From: Rhytidiadelphus loreus
Taxonomy: Eukaryota; Streptophyta; Bryopsida; Hypnales; Hylocomiaceae
Length of the DNA stretch: 64,000 nucleotides
Direction: 5' to 3'
Assembly: GCA_947034895.1 (NCBI GenBank)
Contig: OX344764.1
Location: 10,478,001-10,542,000, forward strand
How positions within the stretch are numbered: the stretch's first letter is position 1; each line of letters begins with the position of its first letter. Below are positions 1 to 12,800 of this stretch, piece by piece. A program made the position numbers and the translations under genes. Below the pieces are notes generated by a model that saw only the letters and a program-made list of their open reading frames with translations, was not told the DNA's origin and did not search any database.

Positions 1-660
1 TTGATAATAAATAATTTTCAATGTCAGTATCTGCAATCAATATCCATTAATGAAATAGAATCCGTATACAATGTACTTGGAAGCGCAGACGATACAGACG
101 GTTGCGGTTGTAATTAAGGAAATGCGCTCACCTATCCATTGAATAAAATTAACACCAAAGCCAAATGAAATTAACTTTATTAAGGTTAGTAGTTTGTTTC
201 TGGCACCATATGAGGCTTATGAGCATGAAGTAATTACTGAACTTCTCTGTAACCATGTTCCTACTATTACGTAAAGGAGATCGTTCCTTCTAGAAATTAA
301 GTAGCGCCAACTATGGAGTCTAAACATAAAGTGTCACCAGTCACCAACAAAATTATAGGCACATGCTAGTGAAAATGGAGTACTCTATTCTAGTAATGTG
401 CAATTTGAAAGATCGGATTAGACAATCTTGTGGTATTTAATAATATCAATTATTGTAATTCAAATGACTAGTAGGTTCAAATCATGTACGCCTGAGACGA
501 ATTATAATATTAAAAGTACTGAATCCTGCTTAGCAGATGTAGTGATGATAGCATCATTGGTAACAATTCTGTAGAATGCATACATTGTTCTACTTCAATA
601 TAATACCTCACTTCCCACTAATAATCAACAATATGGTCGACTGTATATACTATTAGTCAT
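1..660. other. Intergenic, no gene seen
   Basis: This stretch is AT-rich, has stops in all frames, and shows no recognisable coding segment, terminal inverted repeat or tandem repeat. Confidence 0.6.
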
Positions 661-948
661 ATGCTTACGCCAGATTGCACACGCGATGGAATTGTGCATA
701 CATATAGGAAAAGGAGGAAGAGAAGAAAACTTTTATATTCTTCTAGTAGGGAGTTGCACAGGTCAAGGAATAGAAGTAAGAAGGTTGCATTACTGTGTGA
801 GTCCGAGTCGTGCGAAGGAACTGCAACTGCTCAAATGCAAGAATACGACTTCCATGGAGATCTCATTGTTGAGAGTCAACATATTGTAACGAGCCTAGAA
901 GAAGGGCCGCAGAGGAACAGCATTGGCCACGAGCGATTGCGTAATGTC
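661..948 (+). CDS. Possible upstream exon, basic peptide, unrecognised
   Basis: An ATG at 661 opens a 96-codon frame that ends exactly at a good donor (GT at 949-950, followed by AAGT). The peptide has a strongly basic start (RKRRKRRK, a nuclear-localisation-like run) and later contains LEEGPQ, which resembles the EEGPPQ start of the 57-nt repeats in exon 1 of the gene that follows. It could therefore be an earlier 5' exon of that gene, or a decayed piece of the same repeat. No function is recognised. A matching acceptor before 1,323 is only weak (ACGAAG at about 1,315). Confidence 0.22.
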
Positions 949-1403
949 GTAAGTAAATCTACTCTCCCTTCACATTTGCTACCTCTTCGCAATATTGTGT
1001 ATTGGCGATACCATTATTATACCTACTGATGTATTTGGATGTGGTAGTACGTACTTTCGTAAATCAGGTAGTTATCCTCAAAGTAAATGAGTTCTACAAA
1101 TAATCTCACCACCACATTAGGTATGAAATTTTGATAGATCACTTCTCCTAAACACGAAGACTAATGGTCGGACAGTAAGCTTTGTAGAATCTAAGACATT
1201 GAGTGTTGGTTCAATCCTTGTGCAAGTTCCTAAGAGGTTAGGGTTCGTAGTCATCCTTCATTGAAGGACCGAATCCTTAATCACGGATCACTGACGTATT
1301 TCTTGTCAACACGAAGACTGAAATGGCAAGAAGACGAACCACTAGGAGCGCGGTCGCGGAGGCTCAGAGAAGTGAAGATCACGATATGAACAGCAACGAT
1401 GAG

Positions 1404-1574
1404 GAAGAAGGGCCGCCTCAGGTGAACACGACGGATGCACGGCCAAGTACGGGCTCTAAGGAAGAAGGGCCGCATCAAGTGATCACGATGGTTGCACCAC
1501 CAACTTCGGGCTCTGCGGAGGAGAGGCCAGATCAAGTGAACACAACGGATGAACTGCCAACTGCGGGCTCTGAG
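1404..1574 (+). repeat. Three 57-nt in-frame repeats in exon 1
   Basis: Three consecutive 57-nt units encode 19-residue repeats beginning EEGPPQVNTT, EEGPHQVITM and EERPDQVNTT. Each ends in a Gly-Ser-X triplet. The third ends exactly at the exon 1 donor at 1575. The units make a flexible acidic/polar N-terminal tail. Confidence 0.8.
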
Positions 1575-1737
1575 GTAATCGTCATTCCACCATCACTAGA
1601 AATCCTAGACGAGGGCAGAAACATGAATACAGAGTAAACTGGATTGCTTGATCGTTTTGGGGGTTTGTCCCGCAAATGTAAGTCTCCGATAGAGATTCTC
1701 GAATTTTGTTTTAGGGTAAGGCTACCCCCGACCAAAC

Positions 1738-2923
1738 CCCCGACCATGCCATCGGTGCCGAGAGGAAGTAAATCCCATAGAGAGTTACATCCGAGAAGGT
1801 AGGCACGGCCCACATAGGGTTTAATCACCGGTCACGTTCCTCATTACAACACCCCCTCAAGGGCCATGCCATCGGCGACGAGGGGAAGGGCTGCCCACCG
1901 AGGGTCTGATCCGAAGAGGATAGGACCAAGGTACGTTTCTTCGCAACTTATTCGTTTATGAATGCTGATCAGGGCAACCTCCAACGGCCACGCCATCGGC
2001 GCCGAGGAGAAGGGCTGCGCACCCAGGGTCTGATCCGAGGAGGTTTGTTCCCCGACACGGTCTTCGTGATTTTTTTTTCGTTTTATGAATGCTGATCTGA
2101 GAGCACCCCCGTGGGCCACGCCATCGGCGCCGAGGGGTAGGGCTGCGCACCTGGGTTTGATCTGAGCAGGCTTGGGCCCGAACACGTTCTTCGTGAATTT
2201 TTTTTCGTTTTATGAATGCTGATCTGAGAGCACCCCCAAGGGCCACGCCATCGGCGCCGAGGGGAAGGGCTACCCACCGTGGGTCTGATCCGAAGAGGAT
2301 AGGGCCAAGGTACGTTTCTCCGTTATTTTTTTTTCGTTTTATGAATGCTGATCTGAGAGCACCCCCGAGGGCCACGCCATCGGCGCCGAGGGGAAGGGCT
2401 GCCCACCGTGGGCCTGATCCGAGGAGGCTTAGGCCCGACACTCTCTTTGTGAATTTTTTTTCGTTTTATGAATGCTGATCAGAGAACACTCCCCAGGGCC
2501 TGGCCATCGGCGCCGAGGGGAAGGGCTGCACACCCAAGGCCTGATCCGAGGAGGCTTGTCCCCGACGCTCTCTTTGTGAATTTTTTTTCGTTTTATGAAT
2601 GCTAATCTGAGAGCACCCCCGAGGGCCACGCCATCGGCGCCGAGGGGAAGGGCTGCCCACCGTGGGCCTGATCCGAGGAGGCTTGGGCCCGACACTCTCT
2701 TTGTGAATTTTTTTTCGTTTTATGAATGCTGATCAGAGAACACTCCCCAGGGCCTGGCCATCGGCGCCGAGGGGAAGGGCTGCACACCCAAGGCCTGATC
2801 CGAGGAGGCTTGTCCCCGACATTCTCTTTGTGATTTTTTTTTCGTTTTATGAATGCTGATTAGAGAGCACCCCCAGGGCCACGCCATCGGCGCCGAGGGG
2901 AAGGGCTGCGCACCCAGGGTCTA
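1738..2923. repeat. 127-bp tandem array inside intron 1 of copy A
   Basis: The landmark ATGAATGCT occurs at 1958, 2085, 2212, 2341, 2468, 2595, 2722 and 2849, so the period is 127 bp with one 129-bp unit. More diverged units lie at about 1738 and 1850. Each unit carries CATCGGCGCCGAGG, with the self-complementary core CGGCGCCG, followed by an AGGGGAAGGGCTGC block and a T-run. The array fills the intron between exon 1 (donor 1575) and exon 2 (acceptor 2994). The long frames that cross it are by-products of the repeat and are not genes. Confidence 0.9.
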
Positions 2924-5900
2924 ACCGCGAAAGTTATCCTCCAACAATGCATTTGTCTATGTAATGATCTTTTTCGTTGTCCGTTATGTTTCAGGTGCAA
3001 GTAGGTGGACCGGTTCGAGTTTCGGATTCTTCAATGGAGAGTATCACACCTGCTGTCAATGACCTCGTGATCGTGAATATTGACCAAGACATGGGGGAGG
3101 CTCACGAGGAATTCAAATCCGAGGATGCCTATAGGAGGTCACAGAAGGTGAATTCTGTGGCCTCCATCGCCGACTTACGTCTGAAACCTACTTCCATATC
3201 TCGGCTGCGGATTCCGTTATGTCGCCTTGTCCAGATGCCCATGGTTAGACCCGCACTTCAGAGTGATTTCACGAAATTGGAGTAGGAGTTCGTTCATGGG
3301 TATAGAGATGGATCAAATGTTTTTTATGTGTCACTCACTAATGAGCAGGGGGAGACTGAGATGGTGTCTGATGCGGAAAGAGAGGCTTGGGGGCCAATGT
3401 GGAATGAAGAGAATGACATCTTCAATGCGATTCTGGACGCCACACCTGGTTTGCAGAACATCAAGGGGTCTAAGTTCTTCGTTTGTGATGGAAACCATAG
3501 ACTTCTGGCGTGGACCTCTTATATCACTAAACACCACGACCATGAGAAGGATTGGCATATATCAATGGACTCGATCATTCTTGACACGAAGGGCAGGATT
3601 GGTGATGTCATGCATGCTATGCACGACATCAATAAGTAAGTGCTCCCATTCAGGCATTTTTTTATTTTTGGTTTACAATGTAATCATTTAAGATGATTTT
3701 GACGTTTTTGTTTTCTGTTTCAGGCATACGGAAAGTTCGTTCATCAAGACCAGTCTTGTTCATACGCTTTATCGTGTTCAGAAATATGGCATGCTTCCGC
3801 TTGAGAAGTTCTCAGAGCATTTGAGTGAGTCCGAGATGACTCAGTGCCACCAGAATCTCCGAAAAAGTTGGTACTCGATGTCCGTTGAGGTGTTCACTTC
3901 ATTCATCTATCGAATAACGATTCTCACAGAACGTGTGCGTATTCTTTGTATGTTTGAGTTGTGTAGAAGCATTAATCCTTCCAATGTTTTGCTCACTTCC
4001 ATGTTGTTTTGTAGTATGAGATAGCTGCGGCTGCCGACATAGTAGTTAGGTTGTATAGGGAAGAGACACCTGAGGATCTGCAGTCAGAGGCGGGTATCTT
4101 GGCTGCCATGAGGTTAGGTACGAAGGAGAAGACAGCAAGGTTAGTGCAGAAGTTGGGAAAGCTGACTGCTGTGGCCAATCCCAATCTGGGAAATGAGTGG
4201 CTCCAGGAGGTATGATGACATTTCTTTAGACCTCTCGTTTTTGTCTTCTTCTCGTTTCATTTAGTTTATTCAGCTTCAAGTGATTTATGCTTTCAGATCG
4301 AGCGTCATTGGAACTCCAACATCACTCCCGAAATGACTCTGGAGAAGTTGCAGTTGATTGCAACATGCAGTGTGAGCAAGGAGCATAAGGTTAAGTGGCT
4401 TACATGGTGGAACTCATCAGTTCAAACGAGGGAGGCAAGAAGGTTCCCACTGAAGCCAGCTAGAGAGATAGAACTGAAGTCTTTCCTATCGAAGGCGTGC
4501 TGATATGCAGGGGTAAGTGTTTTTAGTTCATTTCATTCATGTTTTAGTCATCTCGTTTTCGGGTTGTGATCTAGTCCACGGTGACATTGGATGGTTAGTG
4601 CAATTTGGATTGCGATGTAATCTATTACTATACATGACAACTTTTAATGGCCTTGCAGATACAAGACACGGGAGCTGAAATGTTTGATAACATTGTGAAG
4701 AAAGACCAGTTGAAGTTAGCTATGGACTCTCCCCAAGAGCCCGAGACTTTTCCAGAGTATGTTGAGGACTGGAGAATTCGAGTGTGGGACCACGCTTTCT
4801 TGCCCCAATTTCGGGGACACGATGTCTTCAGAAAGTCAGATGACTTCAAGAAACACAAGGGCTCTGATCTAGTTGTCAAACGGGTGATCTACCGGTGAGA
4901 ATTTGATATCTTAATGCCATTGTGATATGCTTCATTAAGTTTGTTTACTGTCGATATTTAATCATTTTCTGTATTCTGAAGAGTTTGGTCTATACAGGTA
5001 TTTCAAGTATGAACTGTTGCCTAAGGGGGCAATTGCAAAGCGCGATCTACCTGCGTTTTTGGGAACATGGTTGGATGTTTCATCAGAGCATTGCATGTTC
5101 TCGGCATCGCAATTGAGATGGTGGACGAGTTTGCATTTGAAAACCGGTGCGTGGTATTTGGATTGCCCGCCGGAATTCACGCCGTTGCTTGAGGACCATT
5201 TGAAGCGGTCGATCAATACTGATGCTGTGGTTCAAGATGTTGACGAGTTTGCCGGCCTTGATGACGATGCCAAGGCAAAGGCAATCAAGAGGAGAGACGA
5301 CGTCGACAAGAAGATTGCACTCAAGAACTCCGAGGCGGTGGACAAGGCAAAGGAGAGAGCCACAAAGAAGACAAAGAAGCTTACTGAGTCGGAGCAAGTA
5401 CTAGCGGCGGAGAAGGGAAAGGGGAAAGGGAAGAATGCCGAAGAGGGTGTCTTACGTTCATCCACAAAAGACGAGGGCTCCCAACATCAACGCTCCAATT
5501 CACGTGGCACTAAGCGTGATTCTGAGTATGCTTCACTTAGCAATGACGAGATGCAACATGGTCCATCCGCTGTAGAGTACCTTCAGGATTCGGAGATATC
5601 GATTGCCGAGCTGGTTCTAAATTACTCTCTTACTGATGTCTTGGCCGATCCTCTACCCCAAGTATACCATGACATTGTCAGTTTTGTTGACAAGGTTCGC
5701 ATTTTCACTTTCTTCCATTTTTTACTTTGGTTTTTGCTCTTTAACATTATTGGTCTGTTTGCTAATTGATTAAATCATTTTGCAGCACAAAGGAGAGAAG
5801 GAGCGTTTTTTCCGTGGTGTTCGGAGTGATAAACCCCGAGTGGACCTCGTCATTGCGGACATGCCCGAGGGTTTGCCTGTCCCAGGTCTATCGGCACCTG

Positions 5901-7385
5901 CACATACTGTTCCGAAATGGAACATGGTCCACCCTTCTGGGCTAGAGGCGGTGTTCGAGTTTGCTGATGGTCATTTGCACGATGACGGTGCGTTACTCAT
6001 TATTCATTCTCGGAGTCCTGTCGTCAAGGCTACGATTTTGAAGTACGCTCCAACATATTCGTTTAAGAAGATGAAGGATTGGTGGGGAACGAATTGGCTT
6101 CATTTGGCCTCACCAATCTCTACTGGATGTACGGTATGATCATCCTTCACTTTTCCCTATTTTATTCATGGATTCGTCTTCTCTTGACAAAAATGCTATC
6201 ATTCTTGAATATGACATAATGTACTATAGGTGGTGTATTTTTTGTTTACTTCTATTTTGATTCTCTTAATTGATTACATTTCTACTTCTATGGATTTGTT
6301 ATGGCAACTAATAGTTCATATTTGATCATTCAATTTGGACTAATTCACCGTGTATCTCTTCGCTCTTGTAGACTCAATTCTTCCGTGTCATGTTGCTGGT
6401 CAGGAACTTGGATGGTATTGGTCCTTCCAAGTTTCAATTCCAGCCATGCCCAAAGTTGAGGGAGCTAGGAGTAGATGTGGCAGTTGATGATGTTATTCAG
6501 AATTTCACGAAGAAAGAGACATTGACCATGGATAGCAAATTCAAGCCTTGGAGGGGTGCAAGAGAAAAGGATCCCCGATTCATGCAGATGTTGATAGAAG
6601 CATCAACGTTTGCCAATGATGTTGTTATTGATTGCACTGCTTCGACCGGTATGTGCATGAGCATTCAATGTCTTCTATTGTTTTTGTTGATCCAAATTTT
6701 TTCTTCAATTCTCATTGAGTTTTGTAGTAATTGGATTTGTTTTGTTTTGTGGATTAGGGGCTTCCATCCACGCTTGCAGGATTTCGAGCAGGCACATCAT
6801 TGCACTTGAAGAAGACAAAGCCATTTTTGAGGCAATTTTGGCCCCAATGATTCGCGCACCGAAAGATGTTCCACCTATAGTCGTTGCCGTTGTACAGGAT
6901 TCTGACGATGATGAAGGTCAGGAAATTGAAGTTCCCCACATCGTGAAGAAATCTCATTTCAGTAAGTAAGTCTACCCATGCTTGCTTTTTTCCAAAATTT
7001 CCTAGAGATAGATGTCTACTATTCATTATTTTCACTTCAAGTTTTTCTTCCAAGCTTCTTTCATTGTGAACGTGAACTTCTTGCCATTCCTAATTATCAT
7101 TTTTTCATTTGCAGCATGACTTACAATTTGGTGGCTCTCCGGCCATTTTTCACTCTACCATCTTTTTTTCCAAGCCCGGAGAAGCCCTTTTTGTTGCCAT
7201 CATATGCAGAGGCTGTCGTTGGGACATTGGCCTGTCAAGAGGATTTTTGTAGACGGAGAAAGTCTAAGTCTTTAGACCCTACAATTCTGCAATTTATAGA
7301 TGAGACAGCTCTAGAATCAGAGCAAGAGATCTCATCCACTGAGAGTAGTGACAACTCTCATTCTATGTCTTCGTCATCTACATGA

Positions 7386-9581
7386 CTCTATTTTTTGTTT
7401 GTTTTCAGGCGTTGATTTTTATTTTATTGTTTATTGTACGTTGTTTTGTGTACTTCAATTAGAATTATCTACATAATCCTGATCAAGAACAAATAGTTAG
7501 AGGTACAACTTCATATCCTAAACCCTGATCCAAATCTTTTGTTGAATCAAAAACTGCATTCTACAAGCTATATTTCAGTATGTAAAAAAACATCATGAAC
7601 AATTTATTTTTATGGATGAAATTCACATCATCAACCCCAAAAATAAATAGCCTGATTTCAGTGCAATTGTGATTTGTAGACTAATTATCTTTTTCTTTAT
7701 AAATACCCTAACATAGTGTCAATAAAATTTGCAATGAATTTCACTGATAATGGATTCAGTTACTCTACAATCAGAAAATTTAAATCACAATTTATTTTTT
7801 CCCATCATATATTGTGAGGTGTAGTCCTGATTCCAATTTCCACGGTCATAGGTACTTCATCAATTTCCAACAGAAAAAATTGTATGCTCGCATGCTCACA
7901 CGCTCACACGCTCACGCTCACAGGCTCACAAAATAGCAACCCTGGTCCTAGAACCATTGATTTGAAGCCTTCTTGCCCATTTCTAAATTTGTTGCCCTTT
8001 TCAAGATAGATATGTCTGAAAAATTTTATATTTATTTTTCTGTCACGAAATTACTTGTGTCATTTATTTCACAGAATGTTCACATATTTTAGAAGAAAAC
8101 TGATGTTTAAATCCTAAAGGACCAAGGTTTTTTTCTGCCCCAAAACACTAAAAAATGCCATACCTATAGCAAGGAGTAAAAAAATTGAAAACATTTTTTA
8201 TTTTTCATATCTAACCATAGGATCTTATACCTAATTAGTCTGAAAGTGTGTGTAAAAAATTTTAGTATTCTTGACCGCTCAAATTGCAACATATCTGCGT
8301 TTAAAGTGGAAAAAACAAGTTTTCCAACACATGGAGGGACTAGATTTTTTGACTTTTAACATTTTTAACTTAAAATTTTTAGACTACAATGATTTGAGCT
8401 TCAAATCTTCATAGTGGATAATTGAGTTCAGAGTCTAGGTAAAAAAGAAATTGAAACTTTTTTTTTTTCATTTAAAAAAAAATTGTTAAGTAGAAGTAGG
8501 TATGAGATAGAAGGATAATCTAAAATATTCATATATTTTTGATGGAGTTAAAATGCACTAATCCCAATGGTGAGATTGTTGAAGCATGTAAATCAGACCA
8601 TACAAAAATTGAAAACTTGAAAACTTGTCGGAATTGCATTTACAAATTAATCCTACAAGTTCCTTTTTCCAAAAAGTTAATCTAACTGCCCCCAATACAA
8701 GAATGTTCATATCTTCTTCATAACATATCCAAATGAAATGAATCAACGCTTTCTAGATAAACAAAAATATAATCTATGAGAAAAAAGAATATTAAAAAGA
8801 CAATTCAAATATATTTTCCATTTTTTGGGGCTGTCCGGCCTGCCCGCTGTACCCTTGTTTGAGCTTATACATGTGGTGATAACTATTGTTCCAAGGCACC
8901 GATTTCAAAAAAAATTATATTCCCACGAAGTTAATCAAATTTTGTACCTCCTTAAGAACGTTCATAAAATTAGGATAAAATTTCAGCCCATAGGTACCTG
9001 CCCGAAAACGCATTTGTCCCCCAAAGGGACAATCGTCCTTTAGGGGTTCAGAATTTTTTTGAAGGATATTCAGTGCCAACAACTAGTATGAAGTGGGTAC
9101 TTCTCTACAAAAAACAAAAAAAAAGGAAAATTGTCATGCTTTCATTGTACAGGAATGAAGGTTACAGTTAGACCTTGCGTGGCCTACAACTTCTCCTTCA
9201 TGATAGGTTCAGTTCAATTTCAAAGATACTTGTAATACTTCATATGCAATTCGATCACAGAGCTATATTTTTTTTCTTTTTTTTGGTGGATAACAAAAAC
9301 CCTATTATGTGTACTATCACTTAGTATATAATGAGATCTGTACATTCTGATAGTATTGCAATACGGTATCCACCATTACAACATGCACATCCTCAACTTG
9401 AAAACATGTGCAATACTGTAGCACTTGTGTAACACATTATATTATACACATATGTATTCTAATGTATCTACATTAGTGAGCAGTCGACATCTTTGTTTGT
9501 CCTTGCTAACATTCTCTTCATATATGAAAATCATTGGCACTGACAGCATTAAAAAAAATTTGTTCAAAAGCACTCCTCTTT
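7386..9581. other. AT-rich intergenic stretch
   Basis: No coding segment is supported. The stretch is AT-rich with many A- and T-runs. A short microsatellite-like tract based on GCTCACAC lies at about 7,890-7,930. No terminal repeat pair was found that would make the stretch a single element. Confidence 0.6.
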
Positions 9582-9798
9582 CACTATAAGAAACCCATGT
9601 TTTAGGTGATGTTTTATAATTTTTTTAAACGAATTTTAGGTGACATCCATTGCAACAAGCCCATGTTCTTATGTCAACAATACGTCCAACATAACATCAA
9701 TGATTACATAAAAACATGGGCTTGTTGCAGTGGACGTCACCTAAAATCTGTTTAAAAAAATTACAAAACATCACCTAAAATGCGGGTATCTTCTAGTG
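9582..9798. mobile_element. CACTA-type MITE, 217 bp, 3-bp TSD
   Basis: The element starts CACTATAAGAAACCC and ends with the inverted form GGGTATCTTCTAGTG. The two arms match imperfectly over about 80 bp, including GTTTTAGGTGATGTTTT and GCAACAAGCCCATG, leaving a loop of about 50 bp. TTT flanks both sides, consistent with the 3-bp target duplication of CACTA elements. It has no coding capacity. A sister copy with a TSD of different sequence lies at 41,058-41,273. It sits just downstream of the stop of the minus-strand transposase. Confidence 0.85.
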
Positions 9799-9885
9799 TT
9801 TTGGAACTATGCTTCTTCAAACACTTGAGGTCACACACATTATTCTTCAGAATGTACGCACAAGCACTACACTACAACTTATATT

Positions 9886-12800
9886 TCATTGTTCCATGTG
9901 TGCATCTTGTTCCATTGCTGTTGCAGAAGCGACCGTAATGTACGTTCCCCCTACATTTGTTGGTTGTCGACGACACTCGGTTGGCAACACTAGCGGTTGC
10001 AAGCCAATGAAGTCTGCGTCGCTTCCAACATCAATAATGCGGTTTTGTGAATCTGGAAGTTCTAACTGCCCACGTCTACCACAAACATCTGTTCGACAGA
10101 CCACCTTCCACCCACGTTTGTTGGGGTCCTCTGAAAAAAACACTTGTTGGCAATGTAATGGGAACGCGAAGGAATCAGCGTGCACCTTTCCATCCATGCG
10201 GTTGAAGTTCGCAATAGTGAATCCATATTGGTCCCTCTGTACACTTGGATACCGTGTGTCTTCAGAGCTACGAACCCAATCGCACAGTAGCACTGTTGTG
10301 CAGTGATTGCGATAATCCAACTCCAAGATCTCTTCAATGTACCCTACGTAATCATCAATCCTTTCAATGGGGCGTCCGTTAACAAGTCCCCATCGAAGTT
10401 GGCTTGTGAAGGACGCCACAACACACGAATCACGAGTGACAAGTCCAACTTCAGAACTACGAACGCGTAGATGCATTCCACAAGCGTACATGTGTCGATG
10501 CGATGTTGCGTACCGTTCAGGCGGACGTGCATATTGTAAAATGTCGTTTGGTACGTCTTCACCAGCTAGTTCTGCTGCATCTACTCTCTCGCTCAACCAG
10601 TCTGCAAAATTGGGAAATTCCTTTAATTCTATTGGATAGCGTGGTTGTTGTGGTGGACGGCGTTGCCGACAATCCAAGCGAAATGCCTCTCGTTCTTCCC
10701 AACGTCTGGCCTTCTGGATGACATACTCTCTGCACATCATACGTCGTTTTCATTTGTTGCTATAAGCATACTACATTGAATCTTGCAAAGCTAGTGATAC
10801 TACCATCAATGAAATCATCATTGTTATAATCATTGGAAGACATGCTGAAATATGCATTCACTGAACATTGCAGTGTATGGTCCAAAGACTTACTAGCGCC
10901 AATCTTCCAAAATCGCTGCATTGTCAAGGACAAACGCATGTGCAAAGTTTCGCACTTCGTTAGACATTTTACGTTTTGCACGCTGATTACAACGTAGAAC
11001 CTCATCATTCATTGTTGCGTCTTCTTCAGCATCCCACACACGATGTGTTGTTCCTCTATATTGCTTCATGTACTCCGTACAGAAGCCAAGAGTATCGTCG
11101 AGGCGGTAACCTTCAACGATGCTTCCCTCGGGATGTGCATATGTTCGAACATAGTCCTTTAGTGTCTTCATGTACCTCTCGATAGGATACATCCAACAAC
11201 AGTGCACCGGTCCGCAGACAAAAAGTTGCTGCACTAGATGCACGGGAAGATGTGACATTATGTTCAAAAATGTTGGTGGAAACTCCTTCTCCAACTCACA
11301 TGTCGCCATGATGACATTGTGCAAGAGCTCCTCTTTCTCGGACTCACGGACCTGTTTCTCACAAAGCTTCTGGAATACTCTAGAAGTTCGAATGATTGCT
11401 CTTCGTACATTTTCGGGGAGTACGTTTCGTACTGCCACAGGAAGAATCTACAGTCAATAAGAAATTGTAATTGTCAAGTTCTCGAGGAACTTCCAAATTC
11501 CAACACATACGCAAGTTGTATTCCAAGCCAATGTTTCAAAAGAATTGCTACTAGTACAATCTATACTCTGTACAGTTGTTTCCAGAATATATATATATAT
11601 ATATGCATGCATCAAATCTTTTTACACATACCTCATTGACGCAGCGTTAGTGCAAATTTTAAATACAACAATGTGGATTCTATGCAGATACAAAGTTATG
11701 AAGGATCATCACATTTTCAATGGCAACATAATTATGCTACATCCACCTATAATGCAGAAATGTAGCCTCTTCATATGATTATGTACTGTACCTGCTGCAT
11801 GAGCACATGGTAGTCATGCGTTTTCATGTACTGCAGTTTACCGTCCATGAATCTCTTGTGAATGGAACCAACGTAGTTTGAAGGCGTACGGATGTTTGCG
11901 ATTATGTCCATAAACTGCTTTCGTTCATCTGGTTTCATTACATACGGCGGAGGCGGCATGTAGTATTCTTCACGTCCTCCTGCTTGAGCTTGCAACCATA
12001 TTTCTTCACGGATTTGTAAGTCTTCTACATCTTGACGACTGCCCACACTGTCTTGAAGACCCATTATCATTTTCACAATATTCTCACACAAATTCTTCTC
12101 ACAATGCATTGGATCCAAGAGATGTCGCTCAAGTAGATGCTGAACACAACAATGTCATATGTCTTTTATACGTCATGAAGTTACTCTTTCTACATCCTTG
12201 TGAAACTTCAATTGACACATGCATGTTCTCTATAAGATTAAGTGATTCCATGCACATCTACCACATAGCGCACGGCCTACCAATATATGAAAACGTACAG
12301 TTCTTTTGCAACATCAGAACAACGAGCAAGAAGTATGTATTGTATCGTCATTTCCACATTCTAATGGCATTACTAGGCAGAAGAGCAATAATTTCATTGT
12401 AGTGCACAATATACACTAGAAGTAGAAGGAAGTTCAACACATTCAGTTCATGTGTTTGATTAAGCTTATATTTCTGTGCAATAGAAGGTGAAGCATACAC
12501 AAACCTGCCAGTAAGGAAGTTCGTACAGTGCACTCAATCGTTTGACACCCGTGTAGTGCACTAGATCAGCCTGTGCGTTTTCCTTTCCGCCTAGATCAAG
12601 GTATGACTGTCGCCACGCTGCATACCTTATGATGTCCACAAACGACATTATCGGTGGCGCTGAACGTCGTTCTACTTGACCATTGAATCTTTTGTTACAT
12701 CGGTATGGATGTTGTCTATTGAGATACCTTCTCATTCCACCATATACAATCTTAGAACCACGAATGCGTCCACTTGCTAGAAGATCCCCAGTTTTTGCCA

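Larger units (their letters stand above)
1323..7385 (+). pseudogene. ParB-like/DNA methyltransferase-like fusion gene, copy A (damaged)
   Basis: Eleven exons join with consistent phases: 1323-1574, 2995-3635, 3724-3913, 4015-4209, 4297-4512, 4659-4894, 4998-5694, 5786-6133, 6372-6648, 6758-6965 and 7115-7385, about 1,176 codons. Three parts are visible. Near residues 145-300 is a ParB/sulfiredoxin-like domain with FVCDGNHR at about 244-253. The middle is helical, with a Lys-rich coiled segment at about 660-720. The C-terminal Rossmann methyltransferase has VDLVIADMPEG (motif IV position, about 834) before DCTASTGAS (motif I, about 1012), the order of beta-class N4/N6 DNA methyltransferases. 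The catalytic DPPY is replaced by DMPE. ParB-methyltransferase fusions are known in bacteria and phages; a eukaryotic origin by transfer is inference. Lesions: TAG at 3283, TGA at 4501 (TGG in copy B), and donor GT changed to AT at 3914. Confidence 0.75.

Noticed and set aside
1844..2787. Long overlapping minus- and plus-strand frames across 1.8-2.8 kb
   Set aside because: They repeat every 127 bp with the tandem array and lie within intron 1; they are by-products of the repeat.
5083..5465. Minus-strand frames opposite exon 7 of copy A
   Set aside because: They are shadows of the Lys-rich plus-strand exon, which has better codon structure and a homologue in copy B.
7890..7930. CTCACACG repeats as a CRISPR-like or regulatory array
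   Set aside because: The units are only about 8 bp with no spacers; this is an ordinary microsatellite.
9865..9885. CACTACACTACAAC near the stop of the element 1 transposase as an element end
   Set aside because: It lies within about 20 bp of the stop codon with no room for subterminal repeats, and there is no matching inverted end.
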